A model generated the notes under the pieces. That model was not told the origin of the DNA, did no database searches, and saw nothing but the letters and a program-made list of their open reading frames with translations. A stretch of DNA of 64,000 nt from Chromobotia macracanthus (taxonomy: Eukaryota > Chordata > Actinopteri > Cypriniformes > Botiidae), in the NCBI GenBank assembly GCA_036877525.1, contig JAZGTH010000001.1, positions 8,003,001 to 8,067,000 on the forward strand. Reading direction: 5' to 3'. Made by a program: the position numbers and the translations under genes. Positions 1 to 12,265 of the stretch are shown in pieces. Position 1 is the first letter of the stretch. The number at the start of each line of letters is the position of its first letter.

Positions 1-2130
1 CTTTTATGGTCTACGGAAGAAAGAAAATCATGTTTGAAAAGTTTGAAATGCCATGTAAGTAATGAAATTAATGCAAGTACTGTAAGTAATTAAATTGCAT
101 TGAAATGCACTGCTAAGTAAATGGTCATACCAATTTTTAGGTTTACTATTTCCTTAATTTTGTTGACCTAAGTTATTACAAAGTGAAATCGCTGAAATTA
201 AAGAATATGTTGTTTCAAAACAGTTTGAATCAAAGTATTACGTGTTTTGTGGTCACAAACCACTGAAATCCAGTGACTATGTCAGGAGTCTCTGTGGACT
301 GAACTTCCTGTAGGCAGTCATTAGAGGCTGACGTTACCTTAGAGGCCTTTCCTCCGGATGTCCAAAGCAGCTGGGAACCTGCATGCAGGCTCTACCACAG
401 CCAATTCATGACTGATCAGGCAAAAGTTACATACAATCACAGACTAATGTGTGTATACTTTTAAGTTGATGTGTTTTTTCAGCTAAAATACTTTCTACTA
501 TTCCAGCTGTGTGAAGTGTGCAGAGATAACTATTAAGCCATAAAAAAAACCTCTCAATATTTTTGCCCTAGGGATCTTTCACCATTGTTATGTTTGTTTG
601 AGCAGCCCAACCAAATGACATGAGTTTAGACTGGGACTGTCTGTTTTCTGAAGCATGACTGAAGTGTTCCATAAACAGGTTTGAAATAAATCATTATTTT
701 TCTTTTTTGTGCAACTACAAGCACAGAAATGACACACAGCAGCTTTAAATATCTTGAACAGAGCAGTGATGGGTCAAACAGAAATGTCTGAGTATCACTT
801 AATCCATGCAAGTTACACATTTAATGTGTTTTCAAAGGTTTCTCTAGGGCACTAAACTGTTCATACATCTGGAAGTTAGTCAGTCCCTGTTGTTCTTTAT
901 TCCTGTAGTTATCACTCCGTATATTTCTCTTCTCAAAGGCTGTGCCGATTTACCAGACATCCTTTGTGAATCCAGGATGCTAATTTTAGCCACAGAGGCT
1001 CTTTAATTAATGTCATTCTTGATGAAGCAGCACAGGGTCAGACACTCAAGACAGAGTCAGAGCCAAGCCAAAGCATGAGAGCAACTCTGCTGTAAAGTAA
1101 AGAAGAATGTACAGTACAGTAAAGAGCACCAAAGCCTGTTTTTTTATATTTGCTTTTCAGGGGTTGAGGTAGGTGGAACATAACTGTACTTTTTTGTTCA
1201 TTTTAGCCCAACCCAAGGGGGTTACAATTATAACATTGCCATATGAGAGAAACGAGCCTCTCTGACCTTTAGCTTTCTTTACTTCTTTTGGAGAAACAAG
1301 AGAAGGTATTTCACCCTGCTTCAGAGGATTTGTTTGCTAACATCTGTTTTCATTTCTTACAATGAAACTTCCATCAAAAGAGCTTTAGTTCAAACAGCCT
1401 CATCTTTTCTATAAGAAAGAGGGATAGATACTATTTAGTGTGGTGTTGTTACTACACCAAAATTCTAGCGCTAAATACCAATACCTGTGAAAATTTCATG
1501 ATACTCAGTATCGGTTTTGCCCATTTTGTACCCAATATCACAGTAAACTTAAAAATGTATGCAAATGTCAAATGTAAACAATTTAAAAATACCTAAAAGC
1601 TCTGTCAATAAGCACACTGTCAGCAATAAAGCTAAAAAATTACAAGCTGTAATTTGTTGTTCACGTCAGTATTATGTGATTATACTATGATTAATACTAA
1701 TGGCAGACAGTGTCAGGTTTATTAGGCTAAATTTACACTGCAAGGCCAAATGCACAAATCTGATTTTTGACAAATCTGATTTATTTTTTGCCCAACCCGT
1801 TTACATTTACTTAAGACAAAACCAAGTATGGTTACAAAAATAGCGGCCAAATTACTGTGAGGCACAAGCAATCTTTAAAGCATGTGCAGACATCTACAAT
1901 GTATGTGAACTACATATGACAACGCTCAAAATTCAACTGCCAGTCAGTACTACAGATATTGTAGAACTTTTTAATTTCAATTTTACAGATTTAGTGTAAT
2001 TTAATAGTCTCTGAATGCGCTAGTGGCCCTTCTTCCCTTACCAGAAAATCCAGGTCCATGCAAATAATTGCTCTAGTCAAGCACCAGCCACACAATCCAC
2101 ACATAAAACAGTTACTCTAAAGCAGGATAC
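1..2130 (-). other. pkn2: pkn2 intron 3 (partial)
   Basis: AT-rich intron sequence starting at the exon 3 donor (GTATCC) and running off the left edge. I looked for the next pkn2 exon (continuation of HR1b) on the minus strand and did not find it. The stretch around 1,725-1,960 resembles diverged teleost DNA-transposon sequence, but no ends could be recognised. Nothing else is supported. Confidence 0.6.
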
Positions 2131-2285
2131 CTTGGAAGAGCCGTTGGAATACATATGTATCATATTTTCTGCTCCCTGCTTCACTTTGAGCTCAATGTCA
2201 GCCTGTTTCTTCAGAGCGGCCAGTCGACTGCTGTTGGTGGACGTCCGGGCTTCACTTTTGGGGGTGTCTGGGGTTAGCGGGTATT
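2131..2285 (-). CDS. pkn2: pkn2 coding exon 3: linker and start of second HR1 repeat
   Basis: The first two bases complete a glutamate codon begun in exon 2. The exon then encodes Y-P-L-T-P-D-T-P and a Ser/Thr-rich linker, followed by AALKKQADIELKVKQGAENM and a tail ending Y-S-N-G-S-S-K. The TPDTP linker and the ELKVKQGAENM helix match the start of the HR1b repeat of PKN2, which contributes to Rho GTPase binding. The acceptor is TTATGTCAG before AATACCC, and the donor is AAG followed by GTATCC, so the exon ends in phase 0. The next exon should continue HR1b but is not present between 1 and 2,130, so it must lie off the left edge. Only the first 159 residues of a protein of roughly 980 residues (family length) are in the window. 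Confidence 0.93.
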
Positions 2286-5200
2286 CTGACATAAACACAA
2301 TCCAACATCAAAGAGTTAATAAACCAATATATACAGTATGTCTGGAATGCAGAGGAGAAATGTATACAAACTGGCATAAAATGTATACAATATTAGTGAA
2401 ACTATGCTTGATCTCTCAGGGTGGCTGGAAAATTCTAAATGCAGCTAGCTTAAGGAACATGTGGAAACAGCATTTTGCATCACAGAATCATAACATTTAA
2501 TTACAATGGCAAATGATAAAGTGTGACTGAGGCAAACATAACAGTCTGATTAGCTTTGCGAAACATCAGAAACATTTCTGTGGCTGATCTTTTTGTATCT
2601 TTAAGAATAACTTCATATACTGAGATATTTTACTACTTGAATGAGGAAAATTTGTGTCTTTTTTCAGAGGTAACTAGTGGCTTAAAAATGCTCATTCAGG
2701 TTTGCAGGTGTTATGACCACAAACCTGTACAACCATTTATTTTCTAGAAATGCTGAAACAAGACATTCATACCTTTTCACTTTGTTTAAGCCCAAATCAC
2801 AAAATAACCTGTTATGACATGTAGCCAAATAACAGAAGGGTGTTTATTTGTCTTTAACATTTTATTGAGTTGTGTAATAAACAGAAATGACAATGATATA
2901 ATGACACCCAGTGAAGGACTTGTGCAGGCAGGAAGAACATTCTCTCAGGTGACAGAGCCTGACAGCTTCTCAAAGAGTCTCTGTGAGAACCACCAGGCTA
3001 TCATGGAAAGACTTGCCCAAGATTGAAGAAACACCTCCAGGAACAGAAAACATTTTATAAAATTTATTTTATATAAGTAAAACTCTGTACTGTCAGCATT
3101 AAAGGCTCTTTTACCTAAAAAGACACACCAGGAAAAAAAACCCAAATATTTTAAAATTTTAGATTCTACATTTTGCACTATTTAGGCCTCGATCAATCTT
3201 AAAAGGTTAATAGTTGAGGTGTAGAAAAGGATAACAGCTTTTATTTTTTGGGGAACTATCTGTTCCTCAAACTAATTTTGTCACTTTCTTCCTCTGAAAC
3301 ACTAACACACAAACATGATGTATATTTAAGGCTTAATTACACTAATTATGTTGAGATTAAGGATAGCACAAAAACATCTTTATCTTGAAGAGTGACTCAT
3401 ATGTAAACACTTAAAATTCCCTGAGTGATAGGCACTGAATCATGGATAATGATGGCAATGGTGAAGGAATATGACAGAATAGTTACAAAACACAGAACTA
3501 TTTCAGTTTTTTCACAGTTATGGTAAAGATCTAAAGAACAAAGAACGGTTAATATTCTGAAAAAATATTGCATTTAATACACTCAGAATCCTGTTCTTAA
3601 ACTTTGATCACATTTTTAGGGTTTAATGAAACAGAAAAAATAAATTAGATTTAAATTTAATTTTTAGAAAAACAACAAGGTTACCCATTAATGTTTTTTT
3701 AAAAAACATTATAGGATAAATTATATACTATCTATTGTTATAGATCAGTTAATTCAGGAATCTGATTGGATGAAACAGAACTTAGCTGCTTTACGGTTTT
3801 GAACCACAGTAATCGTTGATACAATAGTACAAGTTTTGCTTTCTCTTTCCATCATATTCTCTAACACATGTCCTGCTTCCTTGTTCCTCCAAAATCTTTT
3901 AAGAAACAGCAAAGCAGTTGTTACTAATTCTAATGTGACATTTTATAATTAGTAATAGTGGTGGATTTATAAAGCTAAAACTGTGCCAAAATTAAACTAA
4001 CAAACTCAGTATTTTGTAAACAAATGCAATTTGCTTTGCAGAGGGAAACTTGACTCTCAGACAAACAAAGAGATTTGTAAGTACAAATGTTTTGACAACT
4101 TTAGCACCAGATGGAGACTTTTGTCGATTGTGTACCCACCACGTTTTGAAAGCAACTGAATAGTTTGCAGAAAAAAATTATCACTCATCATGATTAAATT
4201 CATACTTGTAATACACTTGACACCACAATGTTTCATGGGATATGTAGTTTTCTTAAGTAGCCTACAGAATCCTGTAGCTTTGTCTTTGCAATATTCATTT
4301 TGTCCCTATGAACCTATGATGTTCATATTGTACCTATGAACCCATGATGTTCATAAATGAAAAACTCATGCAGTTTGTGATGGACAGATGTTTTTACAGG
4401 CTAATTATGACAGGCAGCAAATCAAAAGTTATCATTTTGAGAAGGTAATAGACCCAAAAAGGTGACATGCACATTCTGCAGGCAAACGTTTGCCTATAAT
4501 TCATCAACCTCAAACATCACATATTTGAAACATATTAGCTTTAATGTGAACCTGCACTGCATCCCTTCCAATTCTATTTAGCCACCTATAATTACCGCAA
4601 GAGAAATTGAATATGGTCTGCGTTGTAATCCTAAGTGGCTGTCAGTGTGCTTTCTGTATTTTTATAGCAATAAAGGATACAAATATCCCCCAAAATAAAC
4701 AAAACAGTTAAACGTTTACATTTACAGCATAAACATTTTTGTGATATGATTAAAAAAAAAATACAGTGCATTATGTTGTATTTTAGCTTCTTAAATGATT
4801 GCCTCCTTAGGATGAATCATTTTGTTGTTTTTCTCACTTTAAAAGTCACTCAGCCTATGCTAAATGCCTAAATGGAAATAGCATAAATATCTCGTTTAGA
4901 TCTTTAAGACGCATTATTTTGTAAAGTAAACAAGCTATTCTGACAATGTGCATTTAATCTAAATCATATTACATTAATGATATCTCCACACTTAATAAAA
5001 ATATGCCAAATCAATGCTTTACAAGTGAGTTTTTACAATGCCCTATGACAGTGAATAATTGTCCACATCTATTGATTAAGTAGAAACAGTACTTTCGTAC
5101 TCCAAGCAGATCATAAACCACTGAAATCAGATAAGAAATGTAAATGTTACTGTGCATTTTAAAACTAATTATTTAATTTTGCAACACTTTAAATTAAAAC

Positions 5201-6047
5201 ATTTGATGTGTGTATACATACAATAATTATTAATCAAAATGTTTTAATGGATATGTTGCATATGAGCTAACTATAAGAAAGTATACAATTAACATATTGG
5301 TGAAAATTACGTTTTTTCACATTTAAACAGTACCCAAATAAATGAAATGTGAATGAAATGAAAATGCGTTTGTGGACTACCATCTGTCTTGTTCCCACCA
5401 CTTTTTAAAACAAAGTTACAGTACTGGCTATAATGAACTCTTGCTTGTATTAGAAATTTCAGGTTTTCAAAAAAGACAAGCAAGTGGCAAGCCACATTTT
5501 ATGTATTCAGTCTACATCTGATCAAACTGTTACTGCAATCTTGTTTGTAGATGTCTAAAAATCTGAAAAAAAAAAATAAAATAGAATGATAAAATGTAAA
5601 GGGATTAATAGTGTGGCTTGTGACTTTCATGTAAGATTTGTTGATCTAACCAGAAAAAAAATCTTAAACTTAAACATGGGTTTCCCCCCTGCTAAGGGCC
5701 AGGAAAAGACACTTCCTGTCCTGATTCTCCACAAATCTCTCCATCATCCTCCCCCTCCTAAAGATGGAGTTTGGAAACAGGTCGCTTCTGCTTAACAAAA
5801 AACATGTACATGTAATACACCCTTTAGTTAAACCACAAACAAAAAATTTGGTAGAAATTTTTTTGGTATAAATCAAATAGAAAATGTCAATAATTTTGAC
5901 TGGCCATATTTTGGTCAACAAATGTCTAGGCCTGATGTATATTCACAAAGACTAGTCAAGAACAGACATACAGTAGAGCCAACACAGGCCTGAATTAACT
6001 AAAACAACAGAATAAGCTACATATAGATGGAGAAAAGTCAGACGTAC
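2286..6047 (-). other. pkn2: pkn2 intron 2
   Basis: The intron between exons 2 and 3 is about 3.8 kb, with donor GTACGT and acceptor TTATGTCAG. It is AT-rich and I see no exon or clear mobile element in it. A small tandem duplication of about 28 bp (starting CCTATGAACC) occupies 4,305-4,359, and a poly-A run lies near 5,567. The rest holds nothing I can name. Confidence 0.7.
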
Positions 6048-6348
6048 CTACAAGCTCCTCTGGGTCCTTTACTACTATGTGTGCATTCAGTTCCTGAAGT
6101 TCCTGGTGTAGTTCCTCCACCTTTTTGTTGGACTTCTTTAGCATGTTGTCCACATAAGCCAAGCTCTTCTTATCTGTGGTCACCTTTCTCAGGTTCTCAG
6201 CTCCTTCTTTGATTTTCAGCTCCTTGCGAATCTCTCGTTTGATCTGGTCCTTGATCTCATCCAGCTTTTGTTGGACCATGGTGTCTGAGAGGTCTCGATT
6301 ATGACCAAGACCCAAGCGTTCGGAAACCATTTGACCCAGAGGATCACT
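6048..6348 (-). CDS. pkn2: pkn2 coding exon 2: first HR1 (Rho-binding) repeat
   Basis: This exon encodes 100 residues plus one base of a split codon. After a short leader it gives LSDTMVQQKLDEIKDQIKRE, then a lysine/glutamate-rich amphipathic helix and the segment ELHQELQELNAHIVVKDPEE. This is recognisable as the HR1a antiparallel coiled-coil finger of PKN2, which binds GTP-loaded RhoA and Rac1 and helps hold the kinase inactive. The acceptor is CTCCTCAG before AGTGATCC and the donor is GTAG followed by GTACGT, so the exon ends in phase 1. No stop or indel interrupts it. The continuous reading frame runs past both splice sites, but those extra residues are intron. The likeness to vertebrate PKN2 is very strong; PKN1 and PKN3 match less well from memory. 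Which teleost paralogue (pkn2a or pkn2b) cannot be decided here. Confidence 0.95.
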
Positions 6349-6375
6349 CTGAGGAGCAAGAGAGAGAGACAAATG

Positions 6376-7593
6376 GGTCATTCCGTGTCAACTCAACCAG
6401 AGTTCCCTGGGTAAAATTTTTGATTTTTTAAATATTTTTACAGAAGCCAGACCAACATAAAAGTGATAAGTAGTGTCACTAATGAGAAGTTACCCATTAA
6501 TTCTTGTAGAGAAAAATCTGTAGAAAAATTTTTTTAGAGAAGGGTGAAAATGAAAATTTTCACCTGAAATTTGGATTCATATTAGTAGGGATGAAAAGAC
6601 TTGAGAAAGATGCCAGTTTCATTATTTTATTTTTACACAAGAGATTGGTAGATTTATCAGTGAAATATGTTGACTTTAGCAATCCTTGTTACATTATATG
6701 CCAATGGTGACGGTTCAAAGATGAAGACCAAAGACGTTTTAGGGATACTTTAATGTCCTTTTAGATCTTCATTCTTAAGCAACTTTCCTTTTGGAAGCTA
6801 CATTTTTAAGGCCCTATATGGTAGTCCCAGATAAATGGGGATCTAAATGTACCTCCATGAGTACATGTACATTTGTAAAAATCTGGTACTTCATTTATTT
6901 TAAAGAGAAATGTCTGAAGAATAAACAGTTGATGCCAGAAATGTCTTCTTCCCTTCTACCAAAACAACTGCATTGCACATAACCATTTAGTGTACTGGAG
7001 GTACTGTAAAGTTTGTAAAAACAAAGAGTGTTTTTTTCTCGTTTTTGAACCATTGGCATATAATGCAACAAGGATTGCTAAAGGGGGCACTACTGTTGCC
7101 TCATAATAAGAAGGCTTCTGGTTAAAACCCAAGCTGAGCCAGGAGACCTTTCTGTGTGGAGTTTACATGTTCTCTTTGTCAGACTGGGTTAGTGTTTGTC
7201 CTGCAATAGACTGGCCATCTATTCAGGGTGCACCCTGCCTATGGTCCAAGATGCTGGGATAGGCTCAGCCCTGAAGAGGACAAGTGGGTTTAGAGAATGA
7301 ATAGACTGCTAAAGTCAACAGATTTGACTTATAAATCTACAAATCTCTGTGTTAAAAGCAAATAATGATGCTGCCATCTTAAGTCATTTTTCACCCCCTC
7401 CAAATATTAGGTGAAAACTGTCATTTTGACCACCTCTACAAATTACTGGATTACTCAGTAACTATTCATCAATGGCATTTAATACTTTTGACTATTTATG
7501 CTGGTCTTGCTTCCGTAATAATATATTAAAACAAATAAACAAAACTGAGCTGAGGAAATTTTTTAAATCTAGTTGATTTGACACAGAATGACC
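6376..7593. mobile_element. Long fold-back (inverted-repeat) element in pkn2 intron 1
   Basis: The two ends form long imperfect inverted repeats. The left end, GGTCATTCCGTGTCAA, pairs with the reverse complement of the right end, GGTCATTCTGTGTCAA. The similarity continues inward for about 350 bp through segments such as AGACCAACATAAA and TTGACTTTAGCAATCCTTG to about 6,745 on the left and 7,045 on the right. The centre has no transposase reading frame, so this is a non-autonomous fold-back DNA transposon. A SINE has split the right arm (7,084-7,306). The left end lies about 25 bp from the pkn2 exon 2 acceptor. No clear target duplication was seen and the family is not identified. Confidence 0.75.
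7084..7306 (+). mobile_element. tRNA-derived-type fish SINE with 8-bp target duplication
   Basis: The body carries phrases typical of a widespread teleost SINE: ACTGTTGCCTCA, GTGTGGAGTTTACATGTTCT, AGACTGGCCATCTATTCAGG and GCTGGGATAGGCTC. Near the 5' end, CTGGTTAAAACCC looks like a decayed tRNA B box. The element is flanked by the direct repeat TGCTAAAG at 7,076-7,083 and 7,307-7,314, as expected for LINE-mediated insertion. It sits inside the right arm of the fold-back element, so it inserted later. The exact repeat-library family name was not checked. Confidence 0.82.
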
Positions 7594-10320
7594 TTAATAC
7601 CAGAAATTTTTCCATTTATCTAAGGCGTTTATAGGCATGGAATGCATCCTAGAACATAGAATCATTCTCAAAAGCAGCATAATGACAGGTTATCAGAATA
7701 ATAGTGGCCTGCGTTCTGAAAGTAATATTCTTCTACTTGAGGGGAATTCACTTTCACATTCACAACAGTGTGTCTGTGTGTATGATCTGGTTGAGGCTGT
7801 TATGTAACAGAATGAAGTACTAGCTAATCAGCTTGAGAAGGCCCAGAGATCTCACGAGAACAATACAACACAACAAGCTTACACATACAGTACATCTAAC
7901 TGATATAATATGGGCACAGACAATGTTATAGAATGTAAAATGACATTACAGGAACAGTTCTTCAAACATAGTTTATGTTTGTTAAACATGGTTATAACAA
8001 TGTTTACATGCATGGCCTTTATCACAGAAAGTGGCATTTTGAAATATCATGTACATGTTAAAGCTCAAAATTTCTGTGTTTGTTCTGTATTGTTGCAGCT
8101 ACAAAGGTTGCACTACAGAAAATCACTGTTTGTCACTCCTACAGACCAAGATGAGTTTCTGTTGTGGTCAATTTTCATCTGTAATGTTTCCTATTTGACT
8201 TTCCTTTTTCTACAGATCACAAAAGAAGAGATTTTAAAGTCGGTAATTTGTTCCAATGCAATTAAAACAAAATGGAGACTAAAGCTTTCAAATTTCATTC
8301 ACGAATGCAAAGTCACCATTACAATTACTCTGTAAATGTATTATATATTCTATATATTTTAATATAAGACTTCCTTTGTATGTTTGAAGACAACTTCAGG
8401 TCATTAAATGCCCAAAACTCCAGTCCCCATTTAGCCCCCACTGAATTCCATGGAAAAAAAGTCAAACTTCTCAAAAAAGTCATTTAAAATGTGTGAATGT
8501 TTACAATTTTTATTTTTGACTGAACTATTGCTATGAGATGCACGGCTGCTTAACCACCATTTTTGAGCTTTTAGGCCAGCTTTTCTACATCCACAAGTAG
8601 ACACTGACCTTTCAGTACATAAGATTTCACCCATTAAACTTTCTTCCTTTAAGGTCAAATCATACATTAAAAACAAGTTCATATAAAAATAATTTTCTGA
8701 AGGTTGATTCAGCACACAGCCTATATCTACACAAACAAGCCTGCACAGTGAATGAGGAGACTCCTTATGAAGATGATTTATGGACATACAGCAAACATGG
8801 GGTTTGGCATTTAGAGTGTTATCAGCAGGGTGGGGTCAACACACACAGATACCTCACTATAAAGTCCAACTGCTTTAAATCAGCTACATGTGACCACACA
8901 GAGCGAATAAAGCCATATTGTGTGATTTTAACTAAGGGCTTCTTGACAAAAAGAGTAGTATAAAACTTCGGAAGGTCACCACAGGCTTTAAAGTGCTACA
9001 GTCCATAAATAGTAAGCTATAGCTCATCCTGAAGAAAAAAATACCATTGTAAAAATCACATAACAGAAAAGCAAGTAAAATGAAAATACAGCTTAAAGAT
9101 GATAAAACAAAGCGTGTTGGGAAAAGTTATATTATTATACCTTAAGTATTATTATACCTAAAGTATTAAACCTTATAATTTTACAATACTGCAATGATAT
9201 TCTCAGTCCAATCTTTTTTTAAATTTAACATCTATTTTTGGTTAAAGGTGACCATAATTCACGGAACATCTGTTAGAAGGCAATATGCAATGTAAATTTT
9301 TTCTATCCGACTGCCAAAATCTTTAGAATGCGCTAAGAATGTAATTGTGCAAAACACAGAAACACAAATAAATGAACAAATACCAAGTAAAACAGACTCA
9401 GAATAACTATACTGTATGAAACTAAATGTTATTGTACTGTGACTCAGATATAAATACAGTATTGTGCTGCCAGGTCCCTGCTTATTCCTACTTCTACAAT
9501 AATTCACAAGTTTCTTACCAAGATATGGACAATTCCAGCTGCACACACAGATCCCAACATTGTCTAAAATTGACAAAACCCTTCCTTAAACCTCAGGGAT
9601 CCAGAGCTATCCTAAAATGTACCAGTATTCCCACTCAAAAAGAAAAATAATTCAGCACAGACATCCTCCAACAAGGGCAGCCTTGTGGAAATCAGTACAG
9701 CATGTACAGCTAGATTTGGCAGCAGCAAGTCTCATTACAGCTAAGCTTGATGTCGGATAAGCAGTTTGTTAAGCTATGGCTAAATGACAGCGACTCTAAC
9801 AGAGGTCAGGCAGGTCTTAAAATAAAGAAGGCAAAATACATCAGACATGCTGCAGTTCTAGCTGCCTTTAATATTTCTTTCAGATCACACCCATACTCTC
9901 ACACAATGAGATTAAATATAGAAATAGTCATTTCTTTTTACTCATGAAAAGCGGCCACACAAGGAAGTTGATTGTTTGAGGTTTGGGAGCACAAACTACT
10001 GCTGAAAAAGCACAGAAGAATACAATTTCCCTCCCTCACCTGCATTTAATATTTTTATTTAAAACCTTTCTGGAGTCAGGGATCCTTCCATTAGTGTACA
10101 TAGGTAATGGAAGATGATTCACAGGCAGGTGAATTAAAGTAAACTTGTTTTAAGAGCCAAGAGCCTAGCATGACTGGAAAATGTCCCTCCTTAGATTCCA
10201 ATATATAGTAGCCAGACACAGGGAAACCTCTGTGTCCCGTCTGTGAAGAGTTCTGTTTAAGCATCGGCTGAACACAGGCAGTTATCCAGCTAGCAGAGAA
10301 GTCAAAAACTGACAGTATGC
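7594..10320 (-). other. pkn2: pkn2 intron 1, unremarkable segment
   Basis: AT-rich intron DNA. The longest open frame here (7,910-8,335, plus strand) has low-complexity composition, no recognisable domain and no splice context, so it is not called. No mobile-element ends were recognised. Confidence 0.6.
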
Positions 10321-10698
10321 TTTAAAGGAACAGTTAACCCAAAAAAACTCAGTCATTTATTTATTCAGGTTGCTCCAAACCCATATGACCTGCATTCTTT
10401 TGTGGAACACAAAAGGAGGATTTAGACAATAATAATGACCTGAGACTAAGGCTTTAATGCTTTGAAAAGAATGCATAATGACCAAGAATCCTTACACAAT
10501 ATAGTGGAATATAGTGCATAAGTTACACAGACTACTTTTAAAGTGCTTTTGCTTCCATATCTAAGCTTAAAAGCTTCAGTCTTCATTCAGTGTAATTGTA
10601 TTAAAAGAGTAACAAGAACACCTCTGCACAATGTCTCCTTGTCTGTTCCGAAGCAGAAACAAAGTCATGCAGTCATACATACAACTATTCCTTTAAGT
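10321..10698. mobile_element. MITE with TTAAAGGAAYAGTT ends
   Basis: The left end TTTAAAGGAACAGTTAACCC and the right end AACTATTCCTTTAA are inverted relatives. The left 100 bp (TCATTTATTTATTCAGG, then TTTTGTGGAACACAAAAG) match the general form of an abundant ostariophysan short DNA transposon that begins TTAAAGGRATAGTTCACCC. Related partial copies lie at about 34,893, 37,165 and 59,573. There is no coding capacity. The family name (Angel-like or hAT-type) was not verified. Confidence 0.6.
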
Positions 10699-12265
10699 AA
10701 AGTTTGCCAGAAAAATGAGTCGGCAAAAGAGGGGGTCAGTAATGGTGGAGAGGTAATAGGAAAGGTGCCAGAACAATGATAGAGGAGATTTTTCTTGGGT
10801 CTTTCTCCTGCAATAAATGCCCCACCCTGTGAGAAAGACCTGGCCATGGGACAAAACCACTCACGGGGAGCATAGTGGCCACATTGCATAAACTAACTCC
10901 CACACAGTGGACAGCAGGTTGCCACATGGGCTTTAACACGCTATGGTCAAAGACCTTTTGACCATTATTCTGCATTCAAAGTTTCAGACAAGTGAATTTA
11001 CAGACAAAAAAAATTAACTCACTGACAATGTTAAAATAAAAGAACCTAATAATAAAATTATACAGGGTAAAAAAACCTGCAAACCATACCCAGGGGCCTG
11101 AAAATCCTTTTGCCATCATAAAACTGGACATAGAGAAAGAAATGATAAAAACAGAAAAGTTTAATATGTTGAGCCTCAATGACATCATCAGTGAATGCCT
11201 CTGTTCTCCAAGACTCCACCCACTGCACTGAGCCATGAATGAGCTCAGAGCCAATGGGGTTTTTGAGCATCACCATATCAGTTTTATCTCAAAGCTCGTC
11301 CTATTATGGTTTTACCATGTCCCCTAGAACTCCACCAGTGAAAGACACACCTGGTACTATATTGCTGCATTACCTTTAGTACCTCTGCAGTTTCAAAGCA
11401 AGCACACAAGACAACAGAATTTGTGTTACAGTTTAAGGCATCTTTAACACGGGGCTTTATAGAGCATATATGGTGTTATGTCAAGTGACTTACCAAGTTT
11501 AAATAAGAGGACAGAAGAAAACAACACAAGCAACTTGTAGGGACTAATGGCAACTCAACACAAGCAGAAAGAGCAACAGTAAGAGAAAATTATTTTTTTT
11601 ATTATGCAGTCACCAACTGTAATATAAACACAGAAACATTTAAAATCAGTCAAGTCATTCTAATAACATACTGAATGTGGATTAAAGCAAAGAAAATGAC
11701 TGTCTGTAAAAACACAGAGAAGCTTTCTGTGTGTCTCTATAGCTCTGGTCTTTATTGTTAACAGTTTTAATCAGTCATTTTACCATTTCTAAAATATCAC
11801 TACACACCTTTAAAATCACAACTCTCTCTAGACCAGAACCTTATCGGAAAAAAAAAAACAGTATATAATTGCATAAAAGAAAAGAGGAGGAAGTGACACC
11901 AAATTTGCAAAGCAAATTCTGTACTTCAGTTTCAAAAATTTACTGCTGTTACCTAAGCTTGTGACTAGGAAGGCTCCCCAAATAATCCAATTTTGTTGTA
12001 TGTACTTTGCACATCCTTTTAAATCAATACAAAAGCTGACAGGGTCCAACAACAATATTTTTTTTTCTAATTGCCTGGTCAGGTCAGAAACTTAATTATA
12101 TAATTAATTTATAAATTATTTCTTACCATGTTAACATTTTCACTAGCCTATAGGATTAATTTTCTGCCAATATAAATGAACAAAAACTTCAAAGAAACTA
12201 ACAAACATAAATAATTTAAAAGAAGAAAAACACTCTGAAAATAAAAACAATCTTAATGGCCTAAA
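10699..12265 (-). other. pkn2: pkn2 intron 1, segment without recognised features
   Basis: A region of intron sequence with somewhat higher GC near 10,740-11,300. Overlapping short open frames on the minus strand do not resemble known proteins. A small inverted motif (ATGGTCAAA with TTTGACCAT) lies near 10,942. Nothing else is supported. Confidence 0.5.

Noticed and set aside
4305..4359. Two-unit 28-bp tandem duplication as a functional element
   Set aside because: Only two units in intron sequence; ordinary local duplication.
7100..7135. tRNA gene
   Set aside because: Only a decayed B-box-like word is present and it belongs to the SINE head; no cloverleaf can be formed.
7910..8335. 141-residue open frame inside pkn2 intron 1
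   Set aside because: Hydrophobic, low-complexity composition without family likeness; lies in intron on the opposite strand.
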